A DNA stretch of 25,241 nt from CAYZPW01 sp964480475 (lineage in GTDB: Bacteria; B130-G9): contig CAYZPW010000048.1 in NCBI GenBank assembly GCA_964480475.1, positions 1 through 25,241 on the forward strand, written 5' to 3'. Below are positions 1 through 8,581 of this stretch, piece after piece. Position 1 is the stretch's first letter, and each line of letters opens with the position of its first letter. The translations under genes were made by a program, and so were the position numbers. The notes beneath the pieces were generated by a model, which had not been told where the DNA came from, made no database searches, and saw only the letters and a list, made by a program, of their open reading frames with translations.

Positions 1-794
1 CAGAACTCGACAAGCCACTTCCGGTTAGAGCTAAGAATGTCGTCATAGGAGAAAAGCACCTTCATGTCGTACTTCTCCCGCATCCACACGATCTCCTCGA
101 TCACCTTGTCAACCGCACGCAGCCTAGGCCCGCCCCACATCATTTTCGAGGCGCAGAAACCGCAGTTGCTGTAGCAGCCTCGGCCAGCCGCGAACGGCAG
201 GATCATGTCCCTCTTGGTAGCCAATCCCCTCATCTCGAAGTAATACTCGTGAAGCGGCATGAGGTCCAACGCGGGATACGGCAGAATGTCGAGGTCCTTT
301 ATGAGCGGCCTGGGCGGAGTCGAGACAACCTCGCCGTCTCTCCTGTAGGTAACGCCCTTGACCTGCGACACGTCACCGCCTTTCCAGACGGTGTCAATGA
401 GTTCATGCGCCGTGATCTCCCCTTCGCCGCGAACGAGGTAGTCCACAAAGTCATGGTCCCTGACGAGCTCCCTGTCGAGTGCGGTTGCGTGTGGCCCGCC
501 GATAATCGTGACGATGTCGGGATGCGCCTCCTTGATCTCCCGGAGATGGCGAAGAGCACTCTGATGGGTCGCGGCGATGGAAGTAACGCCGACGAAATCG
601 AAGTCGTGGTAGGAGAGGTATTCGACGACGCCCTCGTAGCTCACCTCGAGCGCCGTCGCGTCCAGGATATCGACGTCTATGCCCCGCTCCCTCAGATAGG
701 CCGCTATGTATGCCACGCCGATGAGAGGCATGCACTGATACTTGGGCCGAACCGTCTTTGCGGTCATCAGCAATACTTTGGGATTCTTCGCCAT
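1..794 (-). CDS. B12-binding domain radical SAM protein (partial, C-terminus off the window)
   Basis: This reading frame is open to the window edge, so only the first 264 residues are visible. It begins with ATG at 794 (MAKNPKVLLMTAKTVRPKYQ). Residues 1-135 look like a cobalamin-binding Rossmann domain, with the PLIGVAYIAAYLRERG helix and the strand and loop TIIGGPHATA. After a linker that includes ILPYPALDLMP, the radical SAM core starts with GRGCYSNCGFCASK, a CxxxCxxC motif for the 4Fe-4S cluster that binds S-adenosylmethionine. This layout is typical of the large family of B12-dependent radical SAM enzymes, which includes methyltransferases and enzymes of lipid, cofactor and natural-product tailoring. 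The substrate cannot be told from this part. No partner gene is visible, because the next gene lies on the other strand after about 600 bp. Confidence 0.9.
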   Translation of the reverse strand, partial: MAKNPKVLLMTAKTVRPKYQCMPLIGVAYIAAYLRERGIDVDILDATALEVSYEGVVEYLSYHDFDFVGVTSIAATHQSALRHLREIKEAHPDIVTIIGGPHATALDRELVRDHDFVDYLVRGEGEITAHELIDTVWKGGDVSQVKGVTYRRDGEVVSTPPRPLIKDLDILPYPALDLMPLHEYYFEMRGLATKRDMILPFAAGRGCYSNCGFCASKMMWGGPRLRAVDKVIEEIVWMREKYDMKVLFSYDDILSSNRKWLVEF

Positions 795-880
795 CTCAAA
801 CACCTATTCAACTTGCACCGAGCGTCAATTCACGCGGCCAATCTTGCCACGCAGCTGCACGATGTCAACAGCGAGAACTG

Positions 881-926
881 AAGTCCGAAGTCCTGAGTCC
901 AAGGTCCAAAGTCGAGGAGTGGGAGT
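881..926. repeat. short iterated dispersed repeat (AAGTCC/GGTCC type)
   Basis: Iterations of 'aagtcc', 'gagtcc' and 'ggtccaaagtc' follow one another, then 'gagttccggg'. Similar low-complexity blocks occur at 21381-21436 and inside lysK at 22728-22800, so this is a multi-copy repeat family of this genome. It lies in an intergenic region and has no coding sense here. Confidence 0.6.
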
Positions 927-1162
927 TCCGGGTTCGATGTTGTGGATTGAGCTGAGGTCAGCGGGCGCAACAAATCGAATCCAAGCTGGTTGCTTTCCTT
1001 TTCGCCTTTTTGTCCGCCGTAGTTGGCCCCCGCGGCGAAGGAAGATTATCCTTTTGCCGTTCCGCGTTCGCCGGAGCTTCCGCTGTGCCCAGTGTTGGCG
1101 GACAGGTTGCCGGAAAAAAACTCGCCCGTCTCCCCGATGGGGAAACTCCTCCCGAATCTGCG

Positions 1163-1191
1163 TTGACAGAGCAGCGAGGCTCGTGCTAAAA
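1163..1191 (+). promoter_or_regulatory. weak sigma70-like promoter candidate upstream of the NfeD gene
   Basis: A perfect TTGACA (1163-1168) is followed after 17 bp by CTAAAA (1186-1191), a poor -10 box. It lies about 200 bp before the NfeD start. The spacing and -35 box fit, but a match this weak could be chance. Confidence 0.2.
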
Positions 1192-1392
1192 GAAGCGGGC
1201 CACCGGCCGCGAGGATGGGCTTGACGGATCATGCGCAAGGGTTTCTCGAAAAACGCCCGGCCAGGTTTGATGGGCTGCTCGGGATGACTGACTGTCGTCG
1301 GGGTTGCGTCGTTTGGCTGGCGCCGAGTTACGGGATCACTGGTTTCAGAATCAGATAGAAACTGAATCGATATATGAAAGGCGGCTGATAGA

Positions 1393-1836
1393 TTGTCGAT
1401 TTTGCCATACGTCTGGCTCGGTTTGAGCGTGTTGCTACTCGCTCTCGGGCTTACTCTGCCATACGAGATCACTTTCTGGCTGGCGATTGACGCTTTCATC
1501 GTGATGATCATCGCCTTTGCGGGCGCCTCGCCTATCGCCCAGGTTATCACAGCGGTGGTTCTCGGGGTTCTATTCTGCTTCTTATCCAAGAGGCTAGCCT
1601 TCGCGAGTCTCCGGCCGCTGAGGGACACACAGACAATTAGAGCCAACCCGGACGAGCTCATTGGGAGACAAGGGATAGTCGTGATCAGCGTCCACGGGAG
1701 CACAAAGCGGGGCCTCGTCAACTTCTCTGGAGAGAAGTGGGTCGCAGAAGCAGAAAGAGGCGTGCAACTAGCCCAGGGCGACGAAGTCGAGGTGGTCTCG
1801 CTCAAAGGGCAGCGCCTGGTTGTCAAGCCCGTCTAG
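1393..1836 (+). CDS. NfeD-like membrane protein with C-terminal OB-fold
   Basis: This 147-aa protein has three hydrophobic segments (about residues 7-23, 26-44 and 48-65), then a soluble beta-rich domain. The domain begins near 'ELIGRQGIVV' and ends 'GDEVEVVSLKGQRLVVKPV', the usual NfeD OB-fold pattern with a glycine-rich first strand and a basic, valine-rich end. NfeD short forms (NfeD1b type) sit in the inner membrane and usually pair with a stomatin/slipin protein in membrane quality control. No slipin gene is visible nearby, so the partner may be encoded elsewhere. The start is TTG at 1393; the nearby ATG at 1374 is in another frame and stops at once. 'gaaagg' lies about 11 nt upstream. 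Confidence 0.8.
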   Translation: MSILPYVWLGLSVLLLALGLTLPYEITFWLAIDAFIVMIIAFAGASPIAQVITAVVLGVLFCFLSKRLAFASLRPLRDTQTIRANPDELIGRQGIVVISVHGSTKRGLVNFSGEKWVAEAERGVQLAQGDEVEVVSLKGQRLVVKPV

Positions 1837-1949
1837 TTACGCGGCTTGGCTCGACGACTCATCTGGACGAAGATAAACCTGGCCCGTCGGGTGACTTTCG
1901 ACGTTCGACTTCCCACCTTGAGCTGTTTCCGTCGGCAAACCACCTCTTC

Positions 1950-1977
1950 TTGACTGAGGGCCACAGCTTGATAAACT
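1950..1977 (+). promoter_or_regulatory. weak promoter candidate before the TPR-rng-manC operon
   Basis: TTGACT (1950-1955) and TAAACT (1972-1977) are separated by 16 bp, about 70 bp before the TPR protein start at 2049. The rest of the 212-bp gap between the NfeD gene and this gene shows nothing else. Match quality is modest. Confidence 0.25.
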
Positions 1978-2048
1978 CTCGATTGAACCCGATTGCGGGA
2001 GACAGCGAGTAATCGATTCTGGGCACATCCACGATGGGCGGCCTGTAA

Positions 2049-5012
2049 ATGAGCAATCTTCCGAGTGCGCGCATCTTTCGGCTGTTGTCATGCGTTGTCG
2101 TTGCGACGCTGATGACTACCTATGCGTATTCGCGGGACGAGGCGTCGATGTATCAGTTCGCGCTTCGTCTCTTTGAGGACGGCGAATACCTGCTGGCCGC
2201 GAAGCAGCTTGAGCAGCTCATGTCCCAATACCCCTCCGGCAAGCTCGTTGCCGACGCTATTTTCCTCAATGGCTGCGCTCAGGACAACCTGGGCAACTAC
2301 AAGGAAGCTGCACGTTGGCTCCGCAAATATGTAGCCGAGTTCCCGTCCGGAGAAAGACTCTGCGAGGCGATGGTTCTTCTGGGAACCAATCAGCGCCGGA
2401 TGGGGCACTATTTGATGGCCGAGCAGACGTTCAAGGACTTGCTTGAGAAGAACCGGTGTGAGAAGCAGCATGACGAGGCCACCGCGAAGCTGGCCGAGCT
2501 TCTGTTCATCCAGGACCGCTTCAAAGAGGCAATCGAGTACTACGGCCAGCTTTTCCTAAAAGGCTTCAGCGAGCAGCTTGGGGCGCCGATTTACGAGCAT
2601 TACGCACAATCGCTGCTTGCTGTATCGGAGCTTGATCGGGCCCGAAAGGCGTTCAAAACGCTGAGCGAGAAGGCTAAGGACGACGCGACAAAGGCCCGTT
2701 CCCTGTTCAACCTCGCGGTAACGGATTACCTTGCAAGTGACTTCAAGAAGGCTGAGGAGCTCTTCTCGTCGCTCCTTCAGGAGTTCCCCAATACAGAGCA
2801 CGCGACCGCGGCGTCGCTCGGAATGATCTGGTCAGCATACAGGCAGAAGGACTATCAGCGTGCCGCCGCTCTACTGGGCGAGCACCAGTCTTTGAAGCAA
2901 GCCGACTTCCAGCTTGCAGAGAGCGCTATTGACGCGTACCAGGACGCCGCGCTGGGCGACTACGGCTCTGCCATTTCCAGGCTCAGGGGAGTTCTCGAGG
3001 ACAAGAGTTCTATCAGCACAAGAAACAGGCTGGACATACTGCGGCTGGTCGCAACGTGGCTCGAGGCGAAGGACGATAATCTAACGGCTGCATCGACCCT
3101 CGAGGAAATGCTCGCCTTGAATATGGGGAGCGAGGGGCGATATGAGAGCCGGTTCCGCCTCGCCCACAATCTCCTTCAGGCCAAGCAGCTCGCCCGGGCA
3201 GAAACGCTCTTTCGGGAGCTTATCGAGGAGGACCCGTTTGGCCCCCACATTGAGCAATGCCACCTAATGCTCGCCAGAACGAGTCGAATGCGGATGCAAT
3301 TTGACCAAGCTGTCGAGCGCTACAAGTCAGTCTCACATTCGTTCCCTGAAAGCCCCGTTGCGGCGGAGGCTGCGCTCGAATGTGCCGAGATGCTGCTCGA
3401 CTGCGGGCAACCTATGGAGGCGTTGCCGCTGCTGAATTCGCTGCGGTCCAGCGCCTCCCAAGCGCCTGAGCTTGCAGAAAGGGCGCAGATTGCGCTTTGC
3501 AGAGGGTTTTACGCAATCAAGGCGTTTGAGAACTGCGAGGCGAGCGCGGAGGACTTCCTGAAGCGCTACCCCAGGTCCTGCTATCTGAGTGAGGCGCTAA
3601 TGCTCAGGGGACTCTCACTTCAGGCGATTGGGAGCAGCGTGGAGGCGCTGAAGAGCCTGAATGCTTCCCGCGAGGCGCTTCTCAGGGGGCCGCCGCACCG
3701 GGACACGATTGTTGGGACGCTCCTGAGTTACCGCTCGCTCGGGCAGTTCGGGAGATGCGGGTCTTACATCACGGACATCCGTAAGTCCTATGCGCTTGAC
3801 GTTAAGCTCTCGAGGATGCTCGGTTTCTGGGACTGCTACATCAGAAAGGAGCGTGGCAGCGCGAAAAAAGCGGGCGAATGCTTCTCGGAGCTAGCCCGCG
3901 ACTACGATGAGCCGGAGTTTGCCTCGCTCTGCTACGTCGAGGCCTCGCGGTGCAGCGGCTCTGCGCAGAGACCGGCGGACACGGCGGGCTATCTCTCCGA
4001 ACTGATTTCTCTGGAGCCCGATTGGCCGTTCGTTTCACTCGGCGAGGAGGGCTTGCGCAAGGCCCTGGTTGAGCAGGGCGAGGCAGAGAAGTCGGTGAGC
4101 GCAATCGCACAGTTCCGTGAGCACGAGCCTGGCGCGTTCTTGGAGATCGAGCGGACTCACAAGCAGGCAAATGCGGCCTTTCAGGAGGACAGGCTCAAGA
4201 AGGCCTCGCGCCTGCTTCGGAGGCTTATCAGAGCGTATCCGGACAGTCAGCTCCTTTACAACTCGAGGCTCCTGCTTGCCCAAGTGTATTTGGCCAGAAA
4301 AAAGCTCGGAGCGGCCGAGGACGCACTTTCACCGATTCTTTCGGATCAGAACACAACCCCACACATCAGGCAGCAAAGTCTCGCTCTGATGGGCGATATA
4401 TGGTTCGAGCGGCAGAAGCCCAGGAATGCGGTTGAACATTACATAAAGCTCAATCATCCAGTTCACGAGGGGCGTCAGGATGAGGCCTTGCTGCTCTTCA
4501 GAATTGGCGGAGCATATCGCCGGCTTGGGGAACTGGAACGCGCATTCGAGTATTACAAGACGATGGTCATCGACTACGGGAGTGAAAAGGGGATGTGCAA
4601 GGAGCTCATCGCAGTTGGTGACGACCTCCGCAAGATGGCCAGATTCCAGCTGGCCCGCTCTGCGCTTGGTATCGTGATCGCAGATGACAGCTGCGAGGCT
4701 CGATACACAGTCGAGGCGCAGTTTTGGTTTGCCCGCACTCTTCAGGAGCAAGAGCGGTTTGACGAGGCGATTCTCAAATACCTTGATCTATCCTACAGCT
4801 TTACTCAGGAAGAGACAATTCCATGGGTTGCAAGCGCGAGAGCGAACGTGGGCGAGTGCTATGAGGCGAAGGGCGACCTTGACGAGGCAATCAGGGTATA
4901 TGAGAAGATCGTCGAGAAGTATCCTCGTTCGCTCTGGAGCAAGCAGGCTCAGGCCAGGATCGACCGGATAAGGCAGCTCAGAGCCAGCGCCAAGAGTGAG
5001 AGGGCGGAGTGA
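2049..5012 (+). CDS. large exported tetratricopeptide-repeat protein
   Basis: This 987-aa protein starts with a signal-like segment: basic residues, then LLSCVVVATLMTTYAYS (about residues 12-28), suggesting export to the periplasm. The rest is almost wholly TPR-like helical repeats, for example 'ALRLFEDGEYLLAAKQLEQL' and 'AIRVYEKIVEKYPRS', with the frequent 'YP-S/DS' turns seen in YbgF/CpoB- and BamD-like periplasmic scaffolds. No catalytic domain is visible, so a binding or assembly role is the safest reading. The last codons overlap the next gene (RNase G) by one base in TGATG, and the operon goes on through a glycosyltransferase and ManC, so expression is probably coupled. ATG at 2049 is chosen because it gives the signal segment. 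The partner is unknown. Confidence 0.85.
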   Translation: MSNLPSARIFRLLSCVVVATLMTTYAYSRDEASMYQFALRLFEDGEYLLAAKQLEQLMSQYPSGKLVADAIFLNGCAQDNLGNYKEAARWLRKYVAEFPSGERLCEAMVLLGTNQRRMGHYLMAEQTFKDLLEKNRCEKQHDEATAKLAELLFIQDRFKEAIEYYGQLFLKGFSEQLGAPIYEHYAQSLLAVSELDRARKAFKTLSEKAKDDATKARSLFNLAVTDYLASDFKKAEELFSSLLQEFPNTEHATAASLGMIWSAYRQKDYQRAAALLGEHQSLKQADFQLAESAIDAYQDAALGDYGSAISRLRGVLEDKSSISTRNRLDILRLVATWLEAKDDNLTAASTLEEMLALNMGSEGRYESRFRLAHNLLQAKQLARAETLFRELIEEDPFGPHIEQCHLMLARTSRMRMQFDQAVERYKSVSHSFPESPVAAEAALECAEMLLDCGQPMEALPLLNSLRSSASQAPELAERAQIALCRGFYAIKAFENCEASAEDFLKRYPRSCYLSEALMLRGLSLQAIGSSVEALKSLNASREALLRGPPHRDTIVGTLLSYRSLGQFGRCGSYITDIRKSYALDVKLSRMLGFWDCYIRKERGSAKKAGECFSELARDYDEPEFASLCYVEASRCSGSAQRPADTAGYLSELISLEPDWPFVSLGEEGLRKALVEQGEAEKSVSAIAQFREHEPGAFLEIERTHKQANAAFQEDRLKKASRLLRRLIRAYPDSQLLYNSRLLLAQVYLARKKLGAAEDALSPILSDQNTTPHIRQQSLALMGDIWFERQKPRNAVEHYIKLNHPVHEGRQDEALLLFRIGGAYRRLGELERAFEYYKTMVIDYGSEKGMCKELIAVGDDLRKMARFQLARSALGIVIADDSCEARYTVEAQFWFARTLQEQERFDEAILKYLDLSYSFTQEETIPWVASARANVGECYEAKGDLDEAIRVYEKIVEKYPRSLWSKQAQARIDRIRQLRASAKSERAE

Positions 5013-6526
5013 TGAGCAAGAAGATCATCATCAACGAGGAGGCTGGGGAGACCCGTATCGGCATCTTGGAGAATGACGCGCTGGTGGAGCTTTACGTTGC
5101 GCGGCGCGAGAACATGACGCTCGTCGGCAACGTGTATAAGGGTAGGGTCACCCGCGTTCTACCCGGCATGCAGGCGGCTTTCGTGGATGTTGGTCTGGAG
5201 CGCGATACGTTTCTTTACGTATCAGATGTCTATGACACGATGGATGAGTATGAGCGACTGATGATGGCTCCCACGGACATGGAGGCCTCGAATGCGCAGC
5301 TGCTCCGTACAAAGCCCAAGAGCAATCACTCAATCGAGCAGCTTCTCGTGCCCGGACAGACCATAGTCGTGCAGATCACGAAAGACCCTATTGGCGCCAA
5401 AGGCGCCCGCGCCTCATCATTCATCTCACTGGCCGGGAGGTTCCTTGTTCTACAACCATCGATGCCTCATATAGGCATCTCGCGTCGAATTGAGGACGAA
5501 GAAGAACGGGACCGGCTCAAGGAACTTGTCAGCGCGCTCAAGCCCGACGGTATTGGGCTGATCATTCGCACGCTCGCGATTGGCAAGGGAAAAGAGGAGT
5601 TCCGCTCCGATATAGAATTCCTGGTGAAGCTCTGGCAACGGATCTACAAGAGGAGCGAGACCGCTCCGGCGCCGACCCTGATCTACAAAGAACCAGACCC
5701 AATCCTGAGGACAATTCGCGACTTCTTCACACCAGACGTGGAGCGGGTGGTCGTCGATTCTGAGGAGGCCTACCAGCGATGTGTGGAATACGTGGACAAT
5801 ATGCTCCCGGGAATGGCTCATCGGGTCAAGCTCTTCGTGAAAGATACGCCTATTTTCGACGAATACGGGATAGAAAGCGAGATACAGAGAGCTCTGCGCC
5901 CTAAGGTGTGGCTGCGCTCGGGCGGGTTCCTCGTAATCGACCAGACCGAGGCGCTGGTCTCGATCGACGTAAATACCGGCAAATACGTTGGAAAGGAAAG
6001 CCTCGAGGAGACGTTGCTGAATATCAACATGGAAGCGACCAAAGAACTGGCGAGGCAGCTTAGGGTTCGCGACCTGGGCGGCATTATCATCATCGACTTC
6101 ATTGATATGGAAAGCGAAAAGAACAAGGAACACGTCCTTGCCGCGCTCGCTCACGAGTTAAAGAAAGACCGCAGCAAGACGACGATCACGGAGATCTCGA
6201 GCCTGGGCCTTGTGGAGATGACTCGCAAGCGAGTTCGCGAGAGCCTCGAGAGAATGCTCTGCGAGAAGTGCCCTCTCTGCGCTGGCACCGGTCGGATAAG
6301 GTCCAGAGCAACGATATGCTATGAGGTCCAGCGCGAGATACGCCGCGTTGCGGAGTTCTCGGTTCACAAAGAGATACTCGTCCGGGCACACCCGTCCGTC
6401 GCCAACGTGCTGCAAAACAAATCCAAAGACATAATCATCGAGTTTGAGAAGACGTTCAACAAGCGGGTGCTCATTAACGCAGACTCCGCGCTGCATCCCG
6501 AGCGCTTCGACGTAGTAACCCTCTGA
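5012..6526 (+). CDS. rng: ribonuclease G (RNase E/G family)
   Basis: This single-strand-specific endoribonuclease acts in 16S rRNA 5' maturation and mRNA decay. The 504-aa protein has the S1 domain near the N-terminus (GNVYKGRVTRVLPGMQAAFV, about residues 39-58), then RNase H-like and DNase I-like parts. The catalytic Mg-binding aspartates are D319 (in SIDVNTGKYVG) and D362 (in IIDFIDM). They are 43 residues apart, exactly as D303/D346 of E. coli RNase E. The Zn-link cysteines are C420 and C423 in CPLCAGTGR, again at the conserved distance. There is no long RNase E C-terminal scaffold, hence RNase G type. A GTG three bases earlier (5009) is in frame, but the ATG at 5012 overlapping the upstream TGA is more natural, with 'gagggcggag' as the ribosome-binding site. 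Confidence 0.95.
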   Translation: MSKKIIINEEAGETRIGILENDALVELYVARRENMTLVGNVYKGRVTRVLPGMQAAFVDVGLERDTFLYVSDVYDTMDEYERLMMAPTDMEASNAQLLRTKPKSNHSIEQLLVPGQTIVVQITKDPIGAKGARASSFISLAGRFLVLQPSMPHIGISRRIEDEEERDRLKELVSALKPDGIGLIIRTLAIGKGKEEFRSDIEFLVKLWQRIYKRSETAPAPTLIYKEPDPILRTIRDFFTPDVERVVVDSEEAYQRCVEYVDNMLPGMAHRVKLFVKDTPIFDEYGIESEIQRALRPKVWLRSGGFLVIDQTEALVSIDVNTGKYVGKESLEETLLNINMEATKELARQLRVRDLGGIIIIDFIDMESEKNKEHVLAALAHELKKDRSKTTITEISSLGLVEMTRKRVRESLERMLCEKCPLCAGTGRIRSRATICYEVQREIRRVAEFSVHKEILVRAHPSVANVLQNKSKDIIIEFEKTFNKRVLINADSALHPERFDVVTL

Positions 6527-6535
6527 CGGGACGAC

Positions 6536-7285
6536 ATGAGTGGCAGACGACGTCTTTCCGTAGTGATTCCGGCCTATAACGAGGAGAAGCGGCTCACAAG
6601 GGGCCTGCATTCTGTGCTGGACTATCTCGAATCTCAGGAATTTACCAGCGAGATAATCGTTGTCGATGACGGCAGCACCGACAGGACGTTCTCGCTTGCC
6701 AAAGAGTTCGGCGAGACGACTGCCGGACGGTCCGGAAAGGTGTCATTTGAGGCGGTTACGAACATCAAGAACGTGGGCAAAGGCTACTCAGTGGCTCGCG
6801 GCATGGACATCGCTCGGGGCGAACGAGTGCTGTTCACGGACGTTGACCTCTCCGCGCCGATTGGCCAGGCGGACGAGCTCGCATCTTGGCTTGACAAGGG
6901 CTACGACGTGGCCATCGGCTCCAGACGCCTGCCCGATTCACAACTGGAGCCGCAGCCGTTCTATCGGCGCCTCATGGGGCTTTTTTTTGGCTTGCTGACG
7001 TCGCTTGTCGTCGTCAAGGGCTTTCGCGACACGCAGTGCGGCTTCAAGATGTACACCCATGAGGTGGCGAAGGCGATCGCGTCGCGGCAGGTCATGCCGG
7101 GCTTCGTCTTCGACGTGGAGCAGCTCTTCATCGCCAAGAGGCTCGACTTCAAGGTTGCGGAGGTCCCCGTCTTCTGGGCCGACGACCGAGAGACCAAGGT
7201 CCGGATCGGGATTGACCCGCTAAAGATGGCGATCGGCCTCGTCAAGATACGCATAATACACTCGAGGCTTGGGAGGGAGCGATGA
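6536..7285 (+). CDS. family 2 glycosyltransferase, ALG5/DPM1-like (polyprenyl-phosphate sugar transferase)
   Basis: This 249-aa GT-A enzyme has the nucleotide-sugar site SVVIPAYNEEKRL at residues 8-20, VVDDGSTDR at 42-50, and the metal-binding DxD as TDVDLSAP (D102, D104). The later motifs GSRRLPDSQ, DTQCGFKMY, FVFDVEQLFIAKR and EVPVFW are typical of dolichyl/polyprenyl-phosphate glucosyl- or mannosyltransferases of the ALG5/DPM1 group. It has no long C-terminal membrane domain. It starts 9 nt after rng and ends one base before manC. Next to a GDP-mannose synthesis enzyme, transfer of mannose to a polyprenyl phosphate is an attractive guess, but the donor is not fixed by the sequence. Confidence 0.88.
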   Translation: MSGRRRLSVVIPAYNEEKRLTRGLHSVLDYLESQEFTSEIIVVDDGSTDRTFSLAKEFGETTAGRSGKVSFEAVTNIKNVGKGYSVARGMDIARGERVLFTDVDLSAPIGQADELASWLDKGYDVAIGSRRLPDSQLEPQPFYRRLMGLFFGLLTSLVVVKGFRDTQCGFKMYTHEVAKAIASRQVMPGFVFDVEQLFIAKRLDFKVAEVPVFWADDRETKVRIGIDPLKMAIGLVKIRIIHSRLGRER

Positions 7286-7286
7286 A

Positions 7287-8378
7287 ATGAGCAAGCCGAT
7301 GTTCGGCGTGATAATGGCTGGCGGCTCGGGAACTAGACTCTGGCCACAGAGCCGAAGGCAGACGCCAAAGCACCTTCTTCCACTCGTCAGCGGCAAGACG
7401 ATGCTCGAGATGACTTTCGACCGAATCGCGGACGCGATTACCCCCTCCAACATACTCGTCGTTACACTCGCCGAGCAGGCCGCTGCGATTAGAGAATGCG
7501 TCCCCGCGATTCCGGCCGAGAACGTCATCGCCGAGCCAGTCGGCCGGAACACAGCGCCCTGTATCGGCCTGGCCGCGCTCATCGTCCGGGACCGATGCCC
7601 CAATGCCTCAATGGCGGTAATGCCCGCCGATCACATCGTCTCTGACAAGCAGAAGTTCGAGCACGTCATAAGGACCGCGGCGCGCACGCTCGACGCTCGT
7701 CCAGAATCGCTCATCACAATCGGTATCATTCCAAAACGGCCAGCGACCGGCTTCGGCTACATAAAGAAGGGCAAGCCCTGCACAGAACGAGGTCAGGATG
7801 GTCTCACCTGCTTTGAGGCAAAAAGATTCATGGAGAAACCGCCTTTTTCGAGGGCGCGCGAGATGGTCGCTGACGGCGGCTATTTGTGGAACGCGGGCGT
7901 TTTCTTCTGGCGCGCGGACACGGTCCTTCGGATGATAGATCGCCACCTTCCAGAGCTCGGTTCCGGGCTTACGACGTTGAGCAAGGAACTGGGAAGCGAA
8001 AGCTTCGACGAACTGCTCGCCGACCTTTACGAGGAAATCACACCGATCTCGATCGACTACGGCGTCATGCAGAAGGCAGACAAGGTCCTCGTCATCGAAA
8101 CCGACATCGGCTGGGACGACGTCGGCAGCTGGGCATCGCTTTCTAACATCTGGCCCGCCGATGAGACCGGGTGCGCCTCAAATTGCGAGCTCATAACGGT
8201 CGAGGCAAGAAACTGCGTGGCCTTCTCGCCCAAAAGGCTCGTCGCCATAGTCGGGTTGGAGGATATTGTCGTCGTCGATTCAGACGACGCAGTCTTGGTC
8301 TGCAAGAAGGACAAGGCGGAGGATGTCCGCGAAGTAGTGCAAGAACTCGAATCGCGCGGCCTCAAGCACTTATTGTAA
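7287..8378 (+). CDS. manC: mannose-1-phosphate guanylyltransferase
   Basis: The enzyme makes GDP-mannose from GTP and mannose-1-phosphate. The 363-aa protein has the pyrophosphorylase signature AGGSGTRLWP (residues 11-20), the PKHLLPL metal/phosphate loop (27-33), EPVGRNTAP (83-91), MPADH (112-116), NAGVFFWRAD and the C-terminal DDVGSW. These are the ManC/RfbM set, and the length fits the single-domain form without a fused phosphomannose isomerase. An earlier in-frame TTG (7269) exists, but ATG at 7287 is well placed after 'gggagg' (7271-7276). One base separates it from the glycosyltransferase stop, so the two are co-translated. It is the last gene of the operon; a 201-bp repeat follows at once. 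Confidence 0.93.
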   Translation: MSKPMFGVIMAGGSGTRLWPQSRRQTPKHLLPLVSGKTMLEMTFDRIADAITPSNILVVTLAEQAAAIRECVPAIPAENVIAEPVGRNTAPCIGLAALIVRDRCPNASMAVMPADHIVSDKQKFEHVIRTAARTLDARPESLITIGIIPKRPATGFGYIKKGKPCTERGQDGLTCFEAKRFMEKPPFSRAREMVADGGYLWNAGVFFWRADTVLRMIDRHLPELGSGLTTLSKELGSESFDELLADLYEEITPISIDYGVMQKADKVLVIETDIGWDDVGSWASLSNIWPADETGCASNCELITVEARNCVAFSPKRLVAIVGLEDIVVVDSDDAVLVCKKDKAEDVREVVQELESRGLKHLL

Positions 8379-8380
8379 AC

Positions 8381-8581
8381 GGAACCACGAATGAACACGA
8401 ATAAACACGAATGACAAAAGAAAAGCTATTTCTTGTTGTGCCTTCGTGATCTTCGTGGACAAAAGCTGCGTTCAATCAGGCGTCCACGAAGGACACTAAG
8501 AATCACGAAGAGAGAATAAGCCTCCCTTTATTCGTGTTTATTCGTGTTCATTCGTGGCTACTTCTTCTCATCGATGTCGGC
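8381..8581. repeat. 201-bp repeat, copy A (direct repeat flanking the cyclase gene)
   Basis: This copy is 201 bp with no gap relative to copy B (12165-12365); I count about 10 mismatches, or 95% identity. It has nested inverted repeats: an outer arm of 'cacgaatgaacacgaat' iterations at the left against 'attcgtgttcattcgtg' iterations at the right, and an inner pair 'cttcgtggac' / 'gtccacgaag'. The RNA could fold into a long hairpin and may end transcription of both converging genes. The last 24 bp are the end of the cyclase coding region, so the repeat unit extends into a gene. Confidence 0.9.

Larger units (their letters stand above)
795..1392. other. intergenic region without a supported gene
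   Basis: About 600 bp separate the divergent radical SAM and NfeD genes. The open frames here are short, or are antisense shadows running into nfeD, and none resembles a known protein. The stretch holds a short dispersed repeat (881-926) and a weak promoter-like pair (1163-1191). The rest shows no tRNA, terminator or other structure that I can support. Confidence 0.6.

Noticed and set aside
825..1826. 333-aa minus-strand open frame across the NfeD gene
   Set aside because: It is antisense to a recognisable NfeD protein, has no family resemblance of its own and begins in repeat-containing intergenic DNA.
3841..4170. Minus-strand frame within the TPR gene
   Set aside because: It is an arginine/proline-rich translation typical of an antisense shadow in GC-rich DNA, and the plus frame is a continuous TPR protein.
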